Shown piece by piece: positions 51,580 to 59,660 of a DNA stretch of 64,000 bases; positions within the stretch are counted from its first letter, which is position 1, and every line of letters begins with the position of its first letter. The notes under the pieces are model-generated. The model made no database searches and was not told the origin of the DNA. It was given only the letters and a program-made list of their open reading frames with translations. A program made the translations under genes and the position numbers. Source of the stretch: Candidatus Cybelea sp. (GTDB taxonomy: Bacteria; Vulcanimicrobiota; Vulcanimicrobiia; Vulcanimicrobiales; Vulcanimicrobiaceae); contig DASXFZ010000044.1 in the NCBI GenBank assembly GCA_036489315.1, positions 62,001-126,000 on the forward strand. The letters are read 5' to 3'.

Positions 51580-52538
51580 TGCGGGCTTCGCTCTCGCTCG
51601 ACCTCGACAACAAGTGGTCGTACATGAAGACTCACGGGAATCCCGGGTGGACCGACTTTCCAACGTATCTGCCGCAGCTCGTGCCGGCGGTGCTCGACAT
51701 TCTCGATCAGATGAAGCTGCGCATTACCTTCTTCATCGTGGGACAAGACGCGGAGCGCCCGGAGAACGCCGAAGTGCTCGCCGAGATCGCGCGCCGCGGA
51801 CACGAGATCGGAAATCACTCGCACCACCACGAGCCGTGGATGCATCGCCGTGGGCGCTTGGAGATCGACGACGAGCTTCGCCGCGCCGAAGAGGCGATCG
51901 AACGCGTAACCGGCGTCCGGCCGCGCGGCTTTCGCGGACCCGGGTTTACCCGCTCCGAGACGATCTTAGAGACGCTCGTCTCCCGGGGCTACCTCTACGA
52001 CGCCTCGTCGCTTGCGACGTTTATCGGTCCCCTGGCGCGAGCGTACTATTTCCGCAGTGCGAAACTCAGCGCAAAGGACCGCGCGGAGCGCGAGGATCTC
52101 TTCGGAAGCTTCGCCGATGGCTTCCGCCGCAACTCGCAGCACCGGATCGAGCTATCGAACGGACCGATCGCAGAGATCCCGGTCACGACCTTTCCGCTGG
52201 CAAAGATCCCGATCCACGTCTCCTACGTCCTCTATATCGCGATGATCTCCCCGGCGCTGGCTCGTGCCTATTTCGAAGCGGCGATGACCGCCTGCAAGCT
52301 GACCCGCACCGAGCCGTCGATTCTGCTGCATCCGCTGGATTTTCTCACGGCCGCGGACGCGCCCGAGCTGCGCTTCTTTCCGGCGATGAGCATGAATCCC
52401 GAGGTGAAGCGACGGGTGGCGCTCGATTCGATCGCTGCGCTGGCGAAGCACTTTGACGTTAAACCGATGAAAGACGTAGTGAACCTTTGCTCGCCGGCTG
52501 CCGTTACTAGAAGGAGGGAGAGTCCTACCACATTCTAA
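51576..52538 (+). CDS. Polysaccharide deacetylase (NodB homology, CE4)
   Basis: The 320-residue protein has a NodB domain with catalytic Asp in LSLDLDNKW, the ITFFIVGQDAE strand, the zinc-binding HSHHHEPW (H81 and H85) and RPRGFRGPGFTRSE. There is no signal peptide, so it probably acts on cytoplasmic lipid-linked or nucleotide intermediates, removing N-acetyl groups. It is the last gene of the plus-strand operon. The ATG overlaps the preceding stop by 4 bases; a second ATG follows directly. Confidence 0.87.
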   Translation: MMRASLSLDLDNKWSYMKTHGNPGWTDFPTYLPQLVPAVLDILDQMKLRITFFIVGQDAERPENAEVLAEIARRGHEIGNHSHHHEPWMHRRGRLEIDDELRRAEEAIERVTGVRPRGFRGPGFTRSETILETLVSRGYLYDASSLATFIGPLARAYYFRSAKLSAKDRAEREDLFGSFADGFRRNSQHRIELSNGPIAEIPVTTFPLAKIPIHVSYVLYIAMISPALARAYFEAAMTACKLTRTEPSILLHPLDFLTAADAPELRFFPAMSMNPEVKRRVALDSIAALAKHFDVKPMKDVVNLCSPAAVTRRRESPTTF

Positions 52539-52579
52539 CCGACCGCTCGCTCGTTTAGTCGGGTTTTCCGACCGCTAGC

Positions 52580-52609
52580 TTGCAACCGATAGGAGGCGTG
52601 CGCTAGAAT
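52580..52609 (+). promoter_or_regulatory. Promoter of the LuxR-type regulator gene
   Basis: TTGCAA (52580-52585), an 18-base spacer and TAGAAT (52604-52609) give a predicted start near 52616 and a leader of about 57 bases before ATG 52673. The two hexamers match those of the Wzc-like operon promoter closely. Confidence 0.55.
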
Positions 52610-52672
52610 GGGGGCTCGCTCGCTGGGCTAGACGGCGCGACTTTTTGTCGTGGCTCCGGAAAGGATGTGTTG

Positions 52673-53779
52673 ATGCGGGATCTCGAGCGAGGGGTGACCT
52701 CGATCTCGCCCGCTGGTTTCGACGGATTCGACGCCTCTCGTAAGAGACGGCTCGATGCTTCGTTGCGACAGACCGCCCGCGCCGCATCCGCCGTCGGCTG
52801 GGCAATCGGCGTCTTCGATTCAGAACAAGATTTAGTGGCGTTCGACACATCGGACGCGGGAATCGAGGATCGTGCCGCACTTGCATTGCTTACCCGCATG
52901 CCGTTCCCCGCGTCTAGCGGACCGATCGTTCTCAATGCCGGAGCGCACGAATGCGACAACGTTCCCGCCGCGCTCGGGATCGCCACGGATACCGGAAAAG
53001 GACACTCGGTTGCGATGGTCTTCGTTCCAAGCGAACGTTCCAGCGACGCCTGGGGTGAAGCGGCGCAGGCGATCGGTTCGGCAGCCTCAAAGGTAGCGCA
53101 AGAAATTTCGGCCTTCGACTTCGAGGGCGAGCGCAAGCGGACGACGCCGATCCCCGGCGGCCCGCACGCGTTCTTTCTCCTTAATGCATCGCTCGACGTG
53201 CAGTTCGCGTGGTCCAGCGGAGAAGATGCGTCCGCATTTGCGCGGCTCGTCGAGCCCGAGCACGCTCGCCTCCCGCTCTTTCTCGAGCAGGCGGTGCGAC
53301 GTTTGACGTCCTCGTGGAACTTCTCCCGAGCCGGCACGTGTGAAGCGCGCACCGGATATCCGCTGCTTGGACTGGCGATGCGAGTGGTGCCGATGCTCCA
53401 AAACGACGTCTACATCGGTGTTTTTTTGGATAAGTGCGAGGATCCCGATATCGATGCGGCCGCATCGACCTTTCGCATATCTTCGCGGGAACGAGAGGTG
53501 CTCAACGGGCTGCTCGACGGCCGCACGATCACCGAAATCGCCGCCGATCTCAGCGTTGCCGAGTCGACGGTCAACGATCACGTTTCGCGAATGATCGCAA
53601 AGACGAACGCCCGCAACCGCATTCACATGGCCGCGACTCTCCTCGGCTGGCCGTCGATGCGTCCCGATCCGCAAGCCGCTCCCGCCCGCCAATCTTTTAA
53701 GGATCGCTTAAGCGAAAAGAGCGACGAACGCGACGAGCCGCGCACGCGCTGTTCGTGGCGTTATCACCCCGGCGCCTAA
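52673..53779 (+). CDS. LuxR-type transcriptional regulator with unknown sensor region
   Basis: The 368-residue protein has a long N-terminal region (1-250) without a family I can name, probably a GAF- or PAS-like sensor by length. A LuxR/GerE helix-turn-helix follows near 272-330 (ISSREREVLNGLLDGRTITE, AADLSVAESTVNDHVSRMIA). ATG at 52673 is chosen because AAGGA lies 7 bases upstream; GTG 52667 and TTG 52670 are in frame just before it. The 40-residue hydrophilic tail after the HTH is unusual. Its place next to the EPS operon suggests a local regulator. Confidence 0.82.
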   Translation: MRDLERGVTSISPAGFDGFDASRKRRLDASLRQTARAASAVGWAIGVFDSEQDLVAFDTSDAGIEDRAALALLTRMPFPASSGPIVLNAGAHECDNVPAALGIATDTGKGHSVAMVFVPSERSSDAWGEAAQAIGSAASKVAQEISAFDFEGERKRTTPIPGGPHAFFLLNASLDVQFAWSSGEDASAFARLVEPEHARLPLFLEQAVRRLTSSWNFSRAGTCEARTGYPLLGLAMRVVPMLQNDVYIGVFLDKCEDPDIDAAASTFRISSREREVLNGLLDGRTITEIAADLSVAESTVNDHVSRMIAKTNARNRIHMAATLLGWPSMRPDPQAAPARQSFKDRLSEKSDERDEPRTRCSWRYHPGA

Positions 53780-53797
53780 GCCGGGTGCCCGGGGCAC
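53768..53797 (+). terminator. Two adjoining GC hairpins at the 3' end of the LuxR gene
   Basis: CCCGGC-GCCTAA-GCCGGG (53768-53785) spans the stop codon. It shares its last G with a GTGCCC-G-GGGCAC palindrome (53785-53797), so the two structures compete for that base. There is no T-run. This is a possible factor-assisted or mRNA-protecting end. Confidence 0.35.
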
Positions 53798-53979
53798 ATG
53801 ATAACTTCTTACTACGCTTTGCACCCTAAAGGCCAGAAATAGCGGCTAAAGTCCCTAAATCCCGGCCGGGCATAGAACGAACGTCTCACAAGTATATCGG
53901 GTTGTCCCGAGGTCCCATGCGGTGGCAGACTATTAGAGTTCAGCCAAAGACCCCACCGACTACGGAGCTTTACAAAAGC

Positions 53980-54606
53980 ATGATTAGTACCTCGGGCGCA
54001 TTGCGCGTCCTCATCATCGAAAAACAGATGCTCTTTGCCAAGGCCATCGCACAGGTGCTCTCGGCAGATCCTGACATCAAGGTCGCCGGCATCGCGGCCA
54101 GCCGGGAAACGGCGATGGTCGCTAAGGACGTCGACATCGTGATCATCGACATCGATACGGAAGAGATCGACGACGTCATCGAACATTTCAAGAGCAAATC
54201 CCCCGATACGCGCATTTGCGCTCTTTCGGCTCACACGCAAGGCGAGCTGATGCAGCACTGCCTCGCGGCCGGCGCCGACGCGTACATCGTAAAGGATTCC
54301 TCCTTGCAGGAGCTCGTCGCGGCGATCAAGACCCTCGGCGAAGGCTCGAGCTACGTCGATCCCCGAGTCGCCGCATCGCTTCTGCGCCGCCGCGGCCCGA
54401 CCAAACGCCTCACCAACGAACTCTCCCCGCGGGAACGCGAGATCATTCGGCTCATCGCGCAGGGGCTATCGAATCGTGACATCGGCCGTCGTCTCGTTCT
54501 TTCGGAGAAGACGATCAAGAATCACGTCAGTCACATCTTCGCAAAGATACATTGCACCGCGCGGTCGCAGGCCGCGGTGCATGCGATCAGGATCGGTCTA
54601 GCCTAG
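53980..54606 (+). CDS. NarL-type response regulator with a degenerate receiver domain
   Basis: The 208-residue protein has a receiver domain (residues 9-125) and a LuxR HTH (ELSPREREIIRLIAQGLSNR, LVLSEKTIKNHVSHIFAKIH). The phospho-acceptor D57 (VIID) and the switch lysine (AYIVKDSS) are present. The paired acidic metal ligands are replaced: the usual VDDHPLF reads IEKQMLF (E14, K15). Phosphorylation may be weak or absent. No sensor kinase gene is adjacent. ATG at 53980 is the last start before the fold; ATGs at 53902 and 53917 would add residues of no clear homology. It overlaps the GT87 gene 3' end by 20 bases. Confidence 0.82.
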   Translation: MISTSGALRVLIIEKQMLFAKAIAQVLSADPDIKVAGIAASRETAMVAKDVDIVIIDIDTEEIDDVIEHFKSKSPDTRICALSAHTQGELMQHCLAAGADAYIVKDSSLQELVAAIKTLGEGSSYVDPRVAASLLRRRGPTKRLTNELSPREREIIRLIAQGLSNRDIGRRLVLSEKTIKNHVSHIFAKIHCTARSQAAVHAIRIGLA

Positions 54607-55987
54607 GCCGTCGAAGGTTCGCGGCGAGCGCGCACGCGAAAACGCCGAGCAGTCCGACCCACGCGAGGATCTGCGGAGCTACGACGGTTCGTGTCAACTC
54701 GGGGGTCGCGCGAAGATAGCGGCCCCAGGCAATCGGCGAAAACTCGTCGGGTAACGCACTAAAAGAGTGCGTCGTTAAACTGTGTGGGGTAGGGGTGGCG
54801 AAGTGCTGCAATAGCACGACCGCCACGGCTGCTGCCAGAGAGCCCGCCGCCGCGTATGCGATCCGGCGGGCGGCAGCCCCGGGCAGAAGACAGAGTAAGG
54901 CGCCGAAGACCCCCGCCGCATCGATGAGCAAAACGGCAGGCCTCGGAGCCTGCGTCCAAACCGTCACGAGCAGCACGACAAAGAGCGACGCAAAGGCGCG
55001 GGCCGAATCCTTTTCCAGCCGTGCGGCGAGGATCAATACGGCCGGCACGGCGATCAGTATTTGAATGTCGTGCAGATAGATTCCAAAGAGCGTCACGGCG
55101 GCCGGCGGGAGCAGCGGCAGGAGATCCACTTGTCCGCGCGTGCGCGCCAGCCGGCCGGCAGCGAAGATGCCCGCGATCGCCGCGAAGGCAAACCAAATCT
55201 TACCGGCCAGCAGTGCTGCGCCGGCCGGAGTTCCGAGAACGTAGAGCAGCCGGCTAAGGCTGTATTGATCCGACGCGACGATCTCCGCATTGGCCAGCAG
55301 CGGCAGAACGCGCGTAAAGTACTCGACGTTCGGCCCGGCTCCTAGCGCGATCGCGCTGAGCACGGCGAGGCCCGCGCCGGTCGCGACGATGGCGATCCGC
55401 GTTCCCGGAGCGAAGATCAGCAGCGCGAGCACCGCCGGCAAACCGACGTTGGGCTGCACCAACGCCAGTGAGACGGCTACTCCCGCGGCCGCTGGGCGCT
55501 CCGCGTGCAGCAGATACGCCGCAACGCAGATCGCAACCAGCGCAAGCGGTGGAATCTCGCCGTACGCGACGTTGAGCAGCGTCAGGGGCGCTAGCGCCAA
55601 GAGCACCGCATAGCTCGGCGCTCGAATGAGCCGCCCGAGCGCCAAGGCGCTCACGATCGACGCACCGACGAGTGCCAGTGCGAAAAGCTCCGCTGCCAGC
55701 CTCGCCGGCAGCGACGAGAGCAGCGCGAATCCGGCGAGCACGTATCCCGGCTGCGGTGCCGGCTCGACGTAGCCGCTCGGCATTGGTGAAGTTTCGAAGC
55801 TGCGCTCGCACGAGCGAAGCGGCTCGACGCGATAGGGATCCAGCCGCTCTCGGACGGCGGCTCCCGCGCAGTAGAACGCCTTGAAGCTCTGATGTCCGAC
55901 GAGTCCGCGGTGGGCCAGCGCGAAGGCGACGACCGCCAACACCAGAGAGACGGCGGCGAAGGCTGCTCTCCCGGCAGGCGCATTCAT
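54587..55987 (-). CDS. GT87-family polyprenyl-sugar mannosyltransferase-like membrane protein
   Basis: The 466-residue polytopic protein has about 10-12 membrane segments. Its first loop is AFYCAGAAVRERLDPYRVEP, the DUF2029/GT87 pattern in which D-PY follows TM1. GT87 and related GT-C enzymes take sugar from polyprenyl-phosphate at the outer face of the inner membrane. ATG at 55987 is preceded by TATGCT at 10 bases; ATGs at 55996 and 56002 are in frame. It is divergent from a GT39-type gene, and a link to the GT2 product at 46406 is plausible. Confidence 0.72.
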   Translation of the reverse strand: MNAPAGRAAFAAVSLVLAVVAFALAHRGLVGHQSFKAFYCAGAAVRERLDPYRVEPLRSCERSFETSPMPSGYVEPAPQPGYVLAGFALLSSLPARLAAELFALALVGASIVSALALGRLIRAPSYAVLLALAPLTLLNVAYGEIPPLALVAICVAAYLLHAERPAAAGVAVSLALVQPNVGLPAVLALLIFAPGTRIAIVATGAGLAVLSAIALGAGPNVEYFTRVLPLLANAEIVASDQYSLSRLLYVLGTPAGAALLAGKIWFAFAAIAGIFAAGRLARTRGQVDLLPLLPPAAVTLFGIYLHDIQILIAVPAVLILAARLEKDSARAFASLFVVLLVTVWTQAPRPAVLLIDAAGVFGALLCLLPGAAARRIAYAAAGSLAAAVAVVLLQHFATPTPHSLTTHSFSALPDEFSPIAWGRYLRATPELTRTVVAPQILAWVGLLGVFACALAANLRRPRLDRS

Positions 55988-56109
55988 GTTGCGCATAAGC
56001 ATACCGCGCCCGGCGGCCCGCCGGGAGTGCCGGCCGGGGAACGGCGTCCAGCCGAAAGGCTCAGGCCGCCGGCCGGGACCTTCGCCGCGGCCCATGGTCC
56101 AGATCGACG

Positions 56110-56139
56110 TTGGAGCCCAAGCCCTGTGGGGTTTATAAT
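56110..56139 (+). promoter_or_regulatory. Promoter of the GT39-type gene with leaderless spacing
   Basis: TTGGAG (56110-56115), 18 bases and TATAAT (56134-56139) are followed by TTG at 56145 (5 bases) and GTG at 56148 (8 bases). Transcription would start at the start codon. Confidence 0.6.
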
Positions 56140-56147
56140 CTCGCTTG

Positions 56148-57638
56148 GTGATTCGAGCAGAGCGGCTTTCGTCAGTGGCATTGCGTTGGCCGCCGTTCGC
56201 GGTGATCGCGCTGGCCGCCAACCTGCTCGTTACGCTGCCGCTTGCGTGGCTGCTCAACATTTGGCAGGATGAGGCCTACACGCTGCAGACCACCAGCAAC
56301 GGCGTCGCCTACGCCTTCCATCAAGCGCTTGCGTTCGAGCAGAACGCGCCCCTCTACTTCGTTCTGATCAGCCTTTGGCGCTCGCTGGGCGACGGCATCT
56401 TCTATTTGCGGTTTTTCTCGGTGCTGTGCATCGGGGCTACGATACTGCTCGCCCCCGCGCTCGCGCGGCGGTATCTTCCGCGCCAGAACGAAAAGCTCGT
56501 AACGGTTGTCGTAGCCTGCAATCCCTTTTTGATTTGGGCCGCGGTCGAGATTCGCGTTTACGCGATGATCGTCTTGGTCAGCGCGCTTCTCTTGCTGACG
56601 TTCTACGACGCCTTCATGGCGCAACGGCGGACGACCGGGGCGGCAATCGCGTACGCGGCGTGCGTCGCGCTCGCGCTCTATACCCAGTACTACCTGGCCT
56701 TTCTCGTGGCAGGGCAAGCGCTTACCGTCGTGGTCTTCTACCGTCGCGCGCTGCTGCGGCTCGTTCTTGCCGGCCTCGCCGCGACTCTGGCCTTCCTTCC
56801 AATGCTGGCGATCGTTCCCGGTCAGGTCGCGAACTTCAAAGACGGCTTCGCTGCGCCGTCACTGCCCTATGCGTTTGCTTCGCTGGCCGGCATTCTGGCG
56901 AGATACGTCCTGCCGCTGCCGGTTCCGCACTCAACGATCGCTTATGTCGTTCTGGCAGCCTGCGCGCTCGCGGCGCTGGCGATCTTTCGCCCGAAGCTGC
57001 AGCGAACCGGTGACGCCGCGATTCTCCTGACGACCGCCGCGGCGTTCGTACTCTTCGCAGCGGGCACGTACGTATCGGGCGTCCACATTCTCGATCGTCA
57101 CGCCGCCTCGCTGTTTTTGCCCGCGACGCTCAGCGTCTTTGCGCTCTTTTCGTTCTTACCCGAGGCGCGAGAGCGGCGTGCCGCGACCGTATGGACGGCC
57201 ATCGCCGCAGCCCTCTCGCTGCTCACTCTCGTCAGCACGTACCATCAGCTGGCGAAGCCCGGCGATTGGAGACGCGTCAGTGCGTACGTCCGTGCCCACG
57301 AACGGCCCGACGAACCGATCGTCGTCTTCGAAGCCGAGAACGCGCTGCCGCTCGAGTACTACTATCACGGCTCCAATCGTGTCGTCGCGGTGCCGCACGC
57401 CGTCGATTTTCACCGCTACGTCGTGACCCGTTTCATCATTCACGGCGACGCCGAACTGCGGGCCGCTATGCCCGCGCAAGCGCGGCTCTGGCTGGTCACT
57501 GCCGGGAGCTGCCGGTCGGCCAACGTGCGCTTCGGCTGCGCCACGCTCGAGCGGTACGTCGATCGGCGCTACAAAGTGGAATCCGACAAGGCTTTCGATG
57601 GCGCACGCGTCCGCCTGCTGAAAAAAGATGCAAAGTAA
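56148..57638 (+). CDS. GT39/PMT_2-type membrane glycosyltransferase
   Basis: The 496-residue GT-C fold protein has an N-terminal membrane helix followed by the first periplasmic loop WLLNIWQDEAYTLQTT, with the conserved D-E pair of ArnT-like enzymes. About 10 further hydrophobic segments and a soluble C-terminal periplasmic domain follow. Such enzymes transfer sugars from undecaprenyl phosphate to lipids, glycans or proteins. GTG at 56148 is used; TTG at 56145 is the alternative. It is expected to decorate the envelope or the exopolysaccharide. Confidence 0.82.
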   Translation: MIRAERLSSVALRWPPFAVIALAANLLVTLPLAWLLNIWQDEAYTLQTTSNGVAYAFHQALAFEQNAPLYFVLISLWRSLGDGIFYLRFFSVLCIGATILLAPALARRYLPRQNEKLVTVVVACNPFLIWAAVEIRVYAMIVLVSALLLLTFYDAFMAQRRTTGAAIAYAACVALALYTQYYLAFLVAGQALTVVVFYRRALLRLVLAGLAATLAFLPMLAIVPGQVANFKDGFAAPSLPYAFASLAGILARYVLPLPVPHSTIAYVVLAACALAALAIFRPKLQRTGDAAILLTTAAAFVLFAAGTYVSGVHILDRHAASLFLPATLSVFALFSFLPEARERRAATVWTAIAAALSLLTLVSTYHQLAKPGDWRRVSAYVRAHERPDEPIVVFEAENALPLEYYYHGSNRVVAVPHAVDFHRYVVTRFIIHGDAELRAAMPAQARLWLVTAGSCRSANVRFGCATLERYVDRRYKVESDKAFDGARVRLLKKDAK

Positions 57639-57772
57639 GCGGCCCCGCGCTCTTCCTGCAACGGGCTGCCGAAATTTGCTCCGAGTATGGCGAAATCGTT
57701 TTCCTGGGTGTAAGCTTAGAAACGCTGGCCGCTCCAAACACGCGCGGCCGGATATCGCAGAGAGGGATTAGG

Positions 57773-57925
57773 ATGCTGGCTCACCTGTTTTTGGCGCTCA
57801 TGTCGATCGTTTTTCCGCCGCTCGATACTCCGGGAGGCCCGATCGCAATGCTCGCCGCGGCGCCCCCGATCACCGCCGCGCTCCCGGCAGCGCCAACGCA
57901 AGCGAGTATTCCTCCGCTTTCGTAG
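57773..57925 (+). CDS. Small hydrophobic protein or secreted peptide, 50 residues
   Basis: AGAGGG at 57761-57766 lies 6 bases before the ATG. The product (MLAHLFLALMSIVFPPLDTP, ending TQASIPPLS) has one hydrophobic N-terminal helix and a proline/alanine-rich tail. The tail could be a released peptide or a membrane-anchored segment. No family is recognised. Support is the strong ribosome site and the downstream hairpins. Confidence 0.35.
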   Translation: MLAHLFLALMSIVFPPLDTPGGPIAMLAAAPPITAALPAAPTQASIPPLS

Positions 57926-57933
57926 GCTTGCCC

Positions 57934-57947
57934 CGCCCAGAAGGGCG
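57934..57947 (+). terminator. Hairpin CGCCC-AGAA-GGGCG after the small ORF
   Basis: A 5-bp stem with a GNRA-like AGAA loop starts 9 bases after the stop. It is followed by a second inverted repeat, GTTGAG (57951-57956) with CTCAAC (57970-57975), around GTTAAC. It may end the small-ORF transcript or belong to the leader of the next gene. Confidence 0.35.
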
Positions 57948-58064
57948 AGCGTTGAGAATTTGTTAACGCCTCAACAGGGGCCGAGCGACCGGCGTGTAAG
58001 TTAATCGCACACTCCTAAAATCTAGGGGCCGTGTGCCACTCGGAGACGGTCCCGGAGCGAGCGA

Positions 58065-59537
58065 TTGGAACCCCGCGAGGCATATAACACCGGCGAGCTG
58101 ACGGCCTGTCTGCGGTTAACGGACCGCTCCGTTAGCATGCGGGACCGGGTCTACCGGATTCGTGCCCTGATCCGCCTCTCGCGTTATCGCGAGGCGTTAA
58201 CGGTCATTGCCGCCACGCGCGGGGCGAAACCCGAACAAGAGGCCCTCCTCCGAGCGCTCGAGTCGACCTGCCATTCCTTCCTGGGGACGACGGACTCGGC
58301 TCGTCGCGCGCTCGCGCGCATCCACGTCGAGCCGCAGGGCCCCGATGCGCTGTTCGAAGTCGCCTACGCCCGGATGCTCCTGGGCTGGGTCGAGGGCACC
58401 CCGGACGTGATGCAGCAGGCGCTGCAGGCGGTCGACGTCAGCTCTTGCCCGCACCTCTACGGGCGCTGGCTGTATGCATGCTCTTGGGCCCCCGCGTTAC
58501 GCGGCGAGTATCACGAGCAGATGCGCTTTCTCGAACTCTCGATCCGGCACATCGCCCAGGCTCCCGAGGCGTACGACGTCACGCTGCTGGCGAGCGCGAC
58601 GCGATCGCTCGTTCATCTCGTCCGCGAGATTGCGGCGCCGAGCACGTTCGATTTTGCGGTGCGCATCACCGAGACGCTGCCCTGGACCGAAGACCTCGAA
58701 GGCGAACGATTTTTGACGTTTCGCGGGCTGGCCTGGGCCTACGCTTTGCGCGGGTCACACGAGAAAGCGCTGCAGTACGCGTACTTCGCGCGCGACATCG
58801 CGCCGTCCGTGCGATGGGTCGCGGCCTGCTACGCAGACCAAGCCTACTTGGCGAGGATGGCCGGCGAAAATGCGAGCGCCGACGCGCTCCTGCGCCACGC
58901 CGTCGCTTGCGCCCGAGAGACGGACTGGAGTTCCCCGGGTGAGGAACGCGTCGCGATCTTGAACCTCATCGAACTCGCGGCGGATCGCGATCTCCCGGCC
59001 GCAAGCCGCCTCATGGACATTTACGACGCCATTCCGATGACGCTCGCTCCGGCGCTCGCGCTCGGGCGCGATCGCCGCCTGCACGCAATGGAGGACTACG
59101 CGCGCGGCTGCATTCTGGCGGCTTCGGGCCGTCGGGCCGCTGCTCTACAGCTCCTCGCGAGCGCCTACACGTTCTATCGTTCGATCGGTTACGCGTGGCG
59201 TGCGGCCGCGGTTGCGCTGCGGCTTCACGAGGTGAGCGGGGAGCACACGTGGCTGCGTCTGGCCAGCGAAGTCGTCGCCGAGTTTTCGGAGAGTTCCGTC
59301 GCGCGCGATATTCGCCGCCGGGCCGGCATGGTCGAAGATCCTCGCATCGCCGCGTTGACCCCCGCCCAGCGCCGTGTCTACGCGTTGATCTGCCAGGGGC
59401 TCAGCGACAAAGAGATCGCCGGCCACCTGCGCATCTCCCCGGAGACCGTGAAGAATCACGCGGCCCGGATCCGTCTCACCTTCGGCGTTCGCTCGCGTGC
59501 GGCGCTGATCGCGGCGGTCCGCCGGGAGGCCGTATAG
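58065..59537 (+). CDS. LuxR-type regulator with TPR-like helical region
   Basis: The 490-residue protein is mostly helical, with TPR-like pairs from residue 20 to 400 (RIRALIRLSRYREALTVIAA, RGLAWAYALRGSHEKALQYA). It ends in a LuxR/GerE HTH near residues 427-485 (LTPAQRRVYALICQGLSDKE, IAGHLRISPETVKNHAARIR). It lacks the ATPase of MalT/LAL proteins. TTG at 58065 has GGAG 7 bases upstream. A TAAAAT box at 58016-58021 could serve as -10. Its place directly before the Wza-like gene suggests control of export. Confidence 0.82.
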   Translation: MEPREAYNTGELTACLRLTDRSVSMRDRVYRIRALIRLSRYREALTVIAATRGAKPEQEALLRALESTCHSFLGTTDSARRALARIHVEPQGPDALFEVAYARMLLGWVEGTPDVMQQALQAVDVSSCPHLYGRWLYACSWAPALRGEYHEQMRFLELSIRHIAQAPEAYDVTLLASATRSLVHLVREIAAPSTFDFAVRITETLPWTEDLEGERFLTFRGLAWAYALRGSHEKALQYAYFARDIAPSVRWVAACYADQAYLARMAGENASADALLRHAVACARETDWSSPGEERVAILNLIELAADRDLPAASRLMDIYDAIPMTLAPALALGRDRRLHAMEDYARGCILAASGRRAAALQLLASAYTFYRSIGYAWRAAAVALRLHEVSGEHTWLRLASEVVAEFSESSVARDIRRRAGMVEDPRIAALTPAQRRVYALICQGLSDKEIAGHLRISPETVKNHAARIRLTFGVRSRAALIAAVRREAV

Positions 59538-59552
59538 GAGCCGGCCGGCTCC
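59537..59552. repeat. Perfect 16-base palindrome after the LuxR-type gene
   Basis: GGAGCCGG/CCGGCTCC begins at the last base of the stop codon. As RNA it folds into a GGAGCC/GGCTCC stem with a GGCC loop. It could terminate the LuxR-type transcript or be a protein-binding site upstream of the Wza-like promoter, about 75 bases away. Confidence 0.45.
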
Positions 59553-59625
59553 TGGGAGTCTCCAAATAGGCCGACGTTCTCACCCCTCGGGACCATCGCG
59601 CGCCGGGGACCCCGTCGGGCGGACG

Positions 59626-59654
59626 TTGTGCCCGAGCCCTGCTGGGAGTAGCCT
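59626..59654 (+). promoter_or_regulatory. Promoter of the Wza-like gene with leaderless spacing
   Basis: TTGTGC (59626-59631), a 17-base spacer and TAGCCT (59649-59654) are followed after 6 bases by GTG 59661. No ribosome site lies between the box and the GTG. Confidence 0.6.
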
Positions 59655-59660
59655 AGAAGC

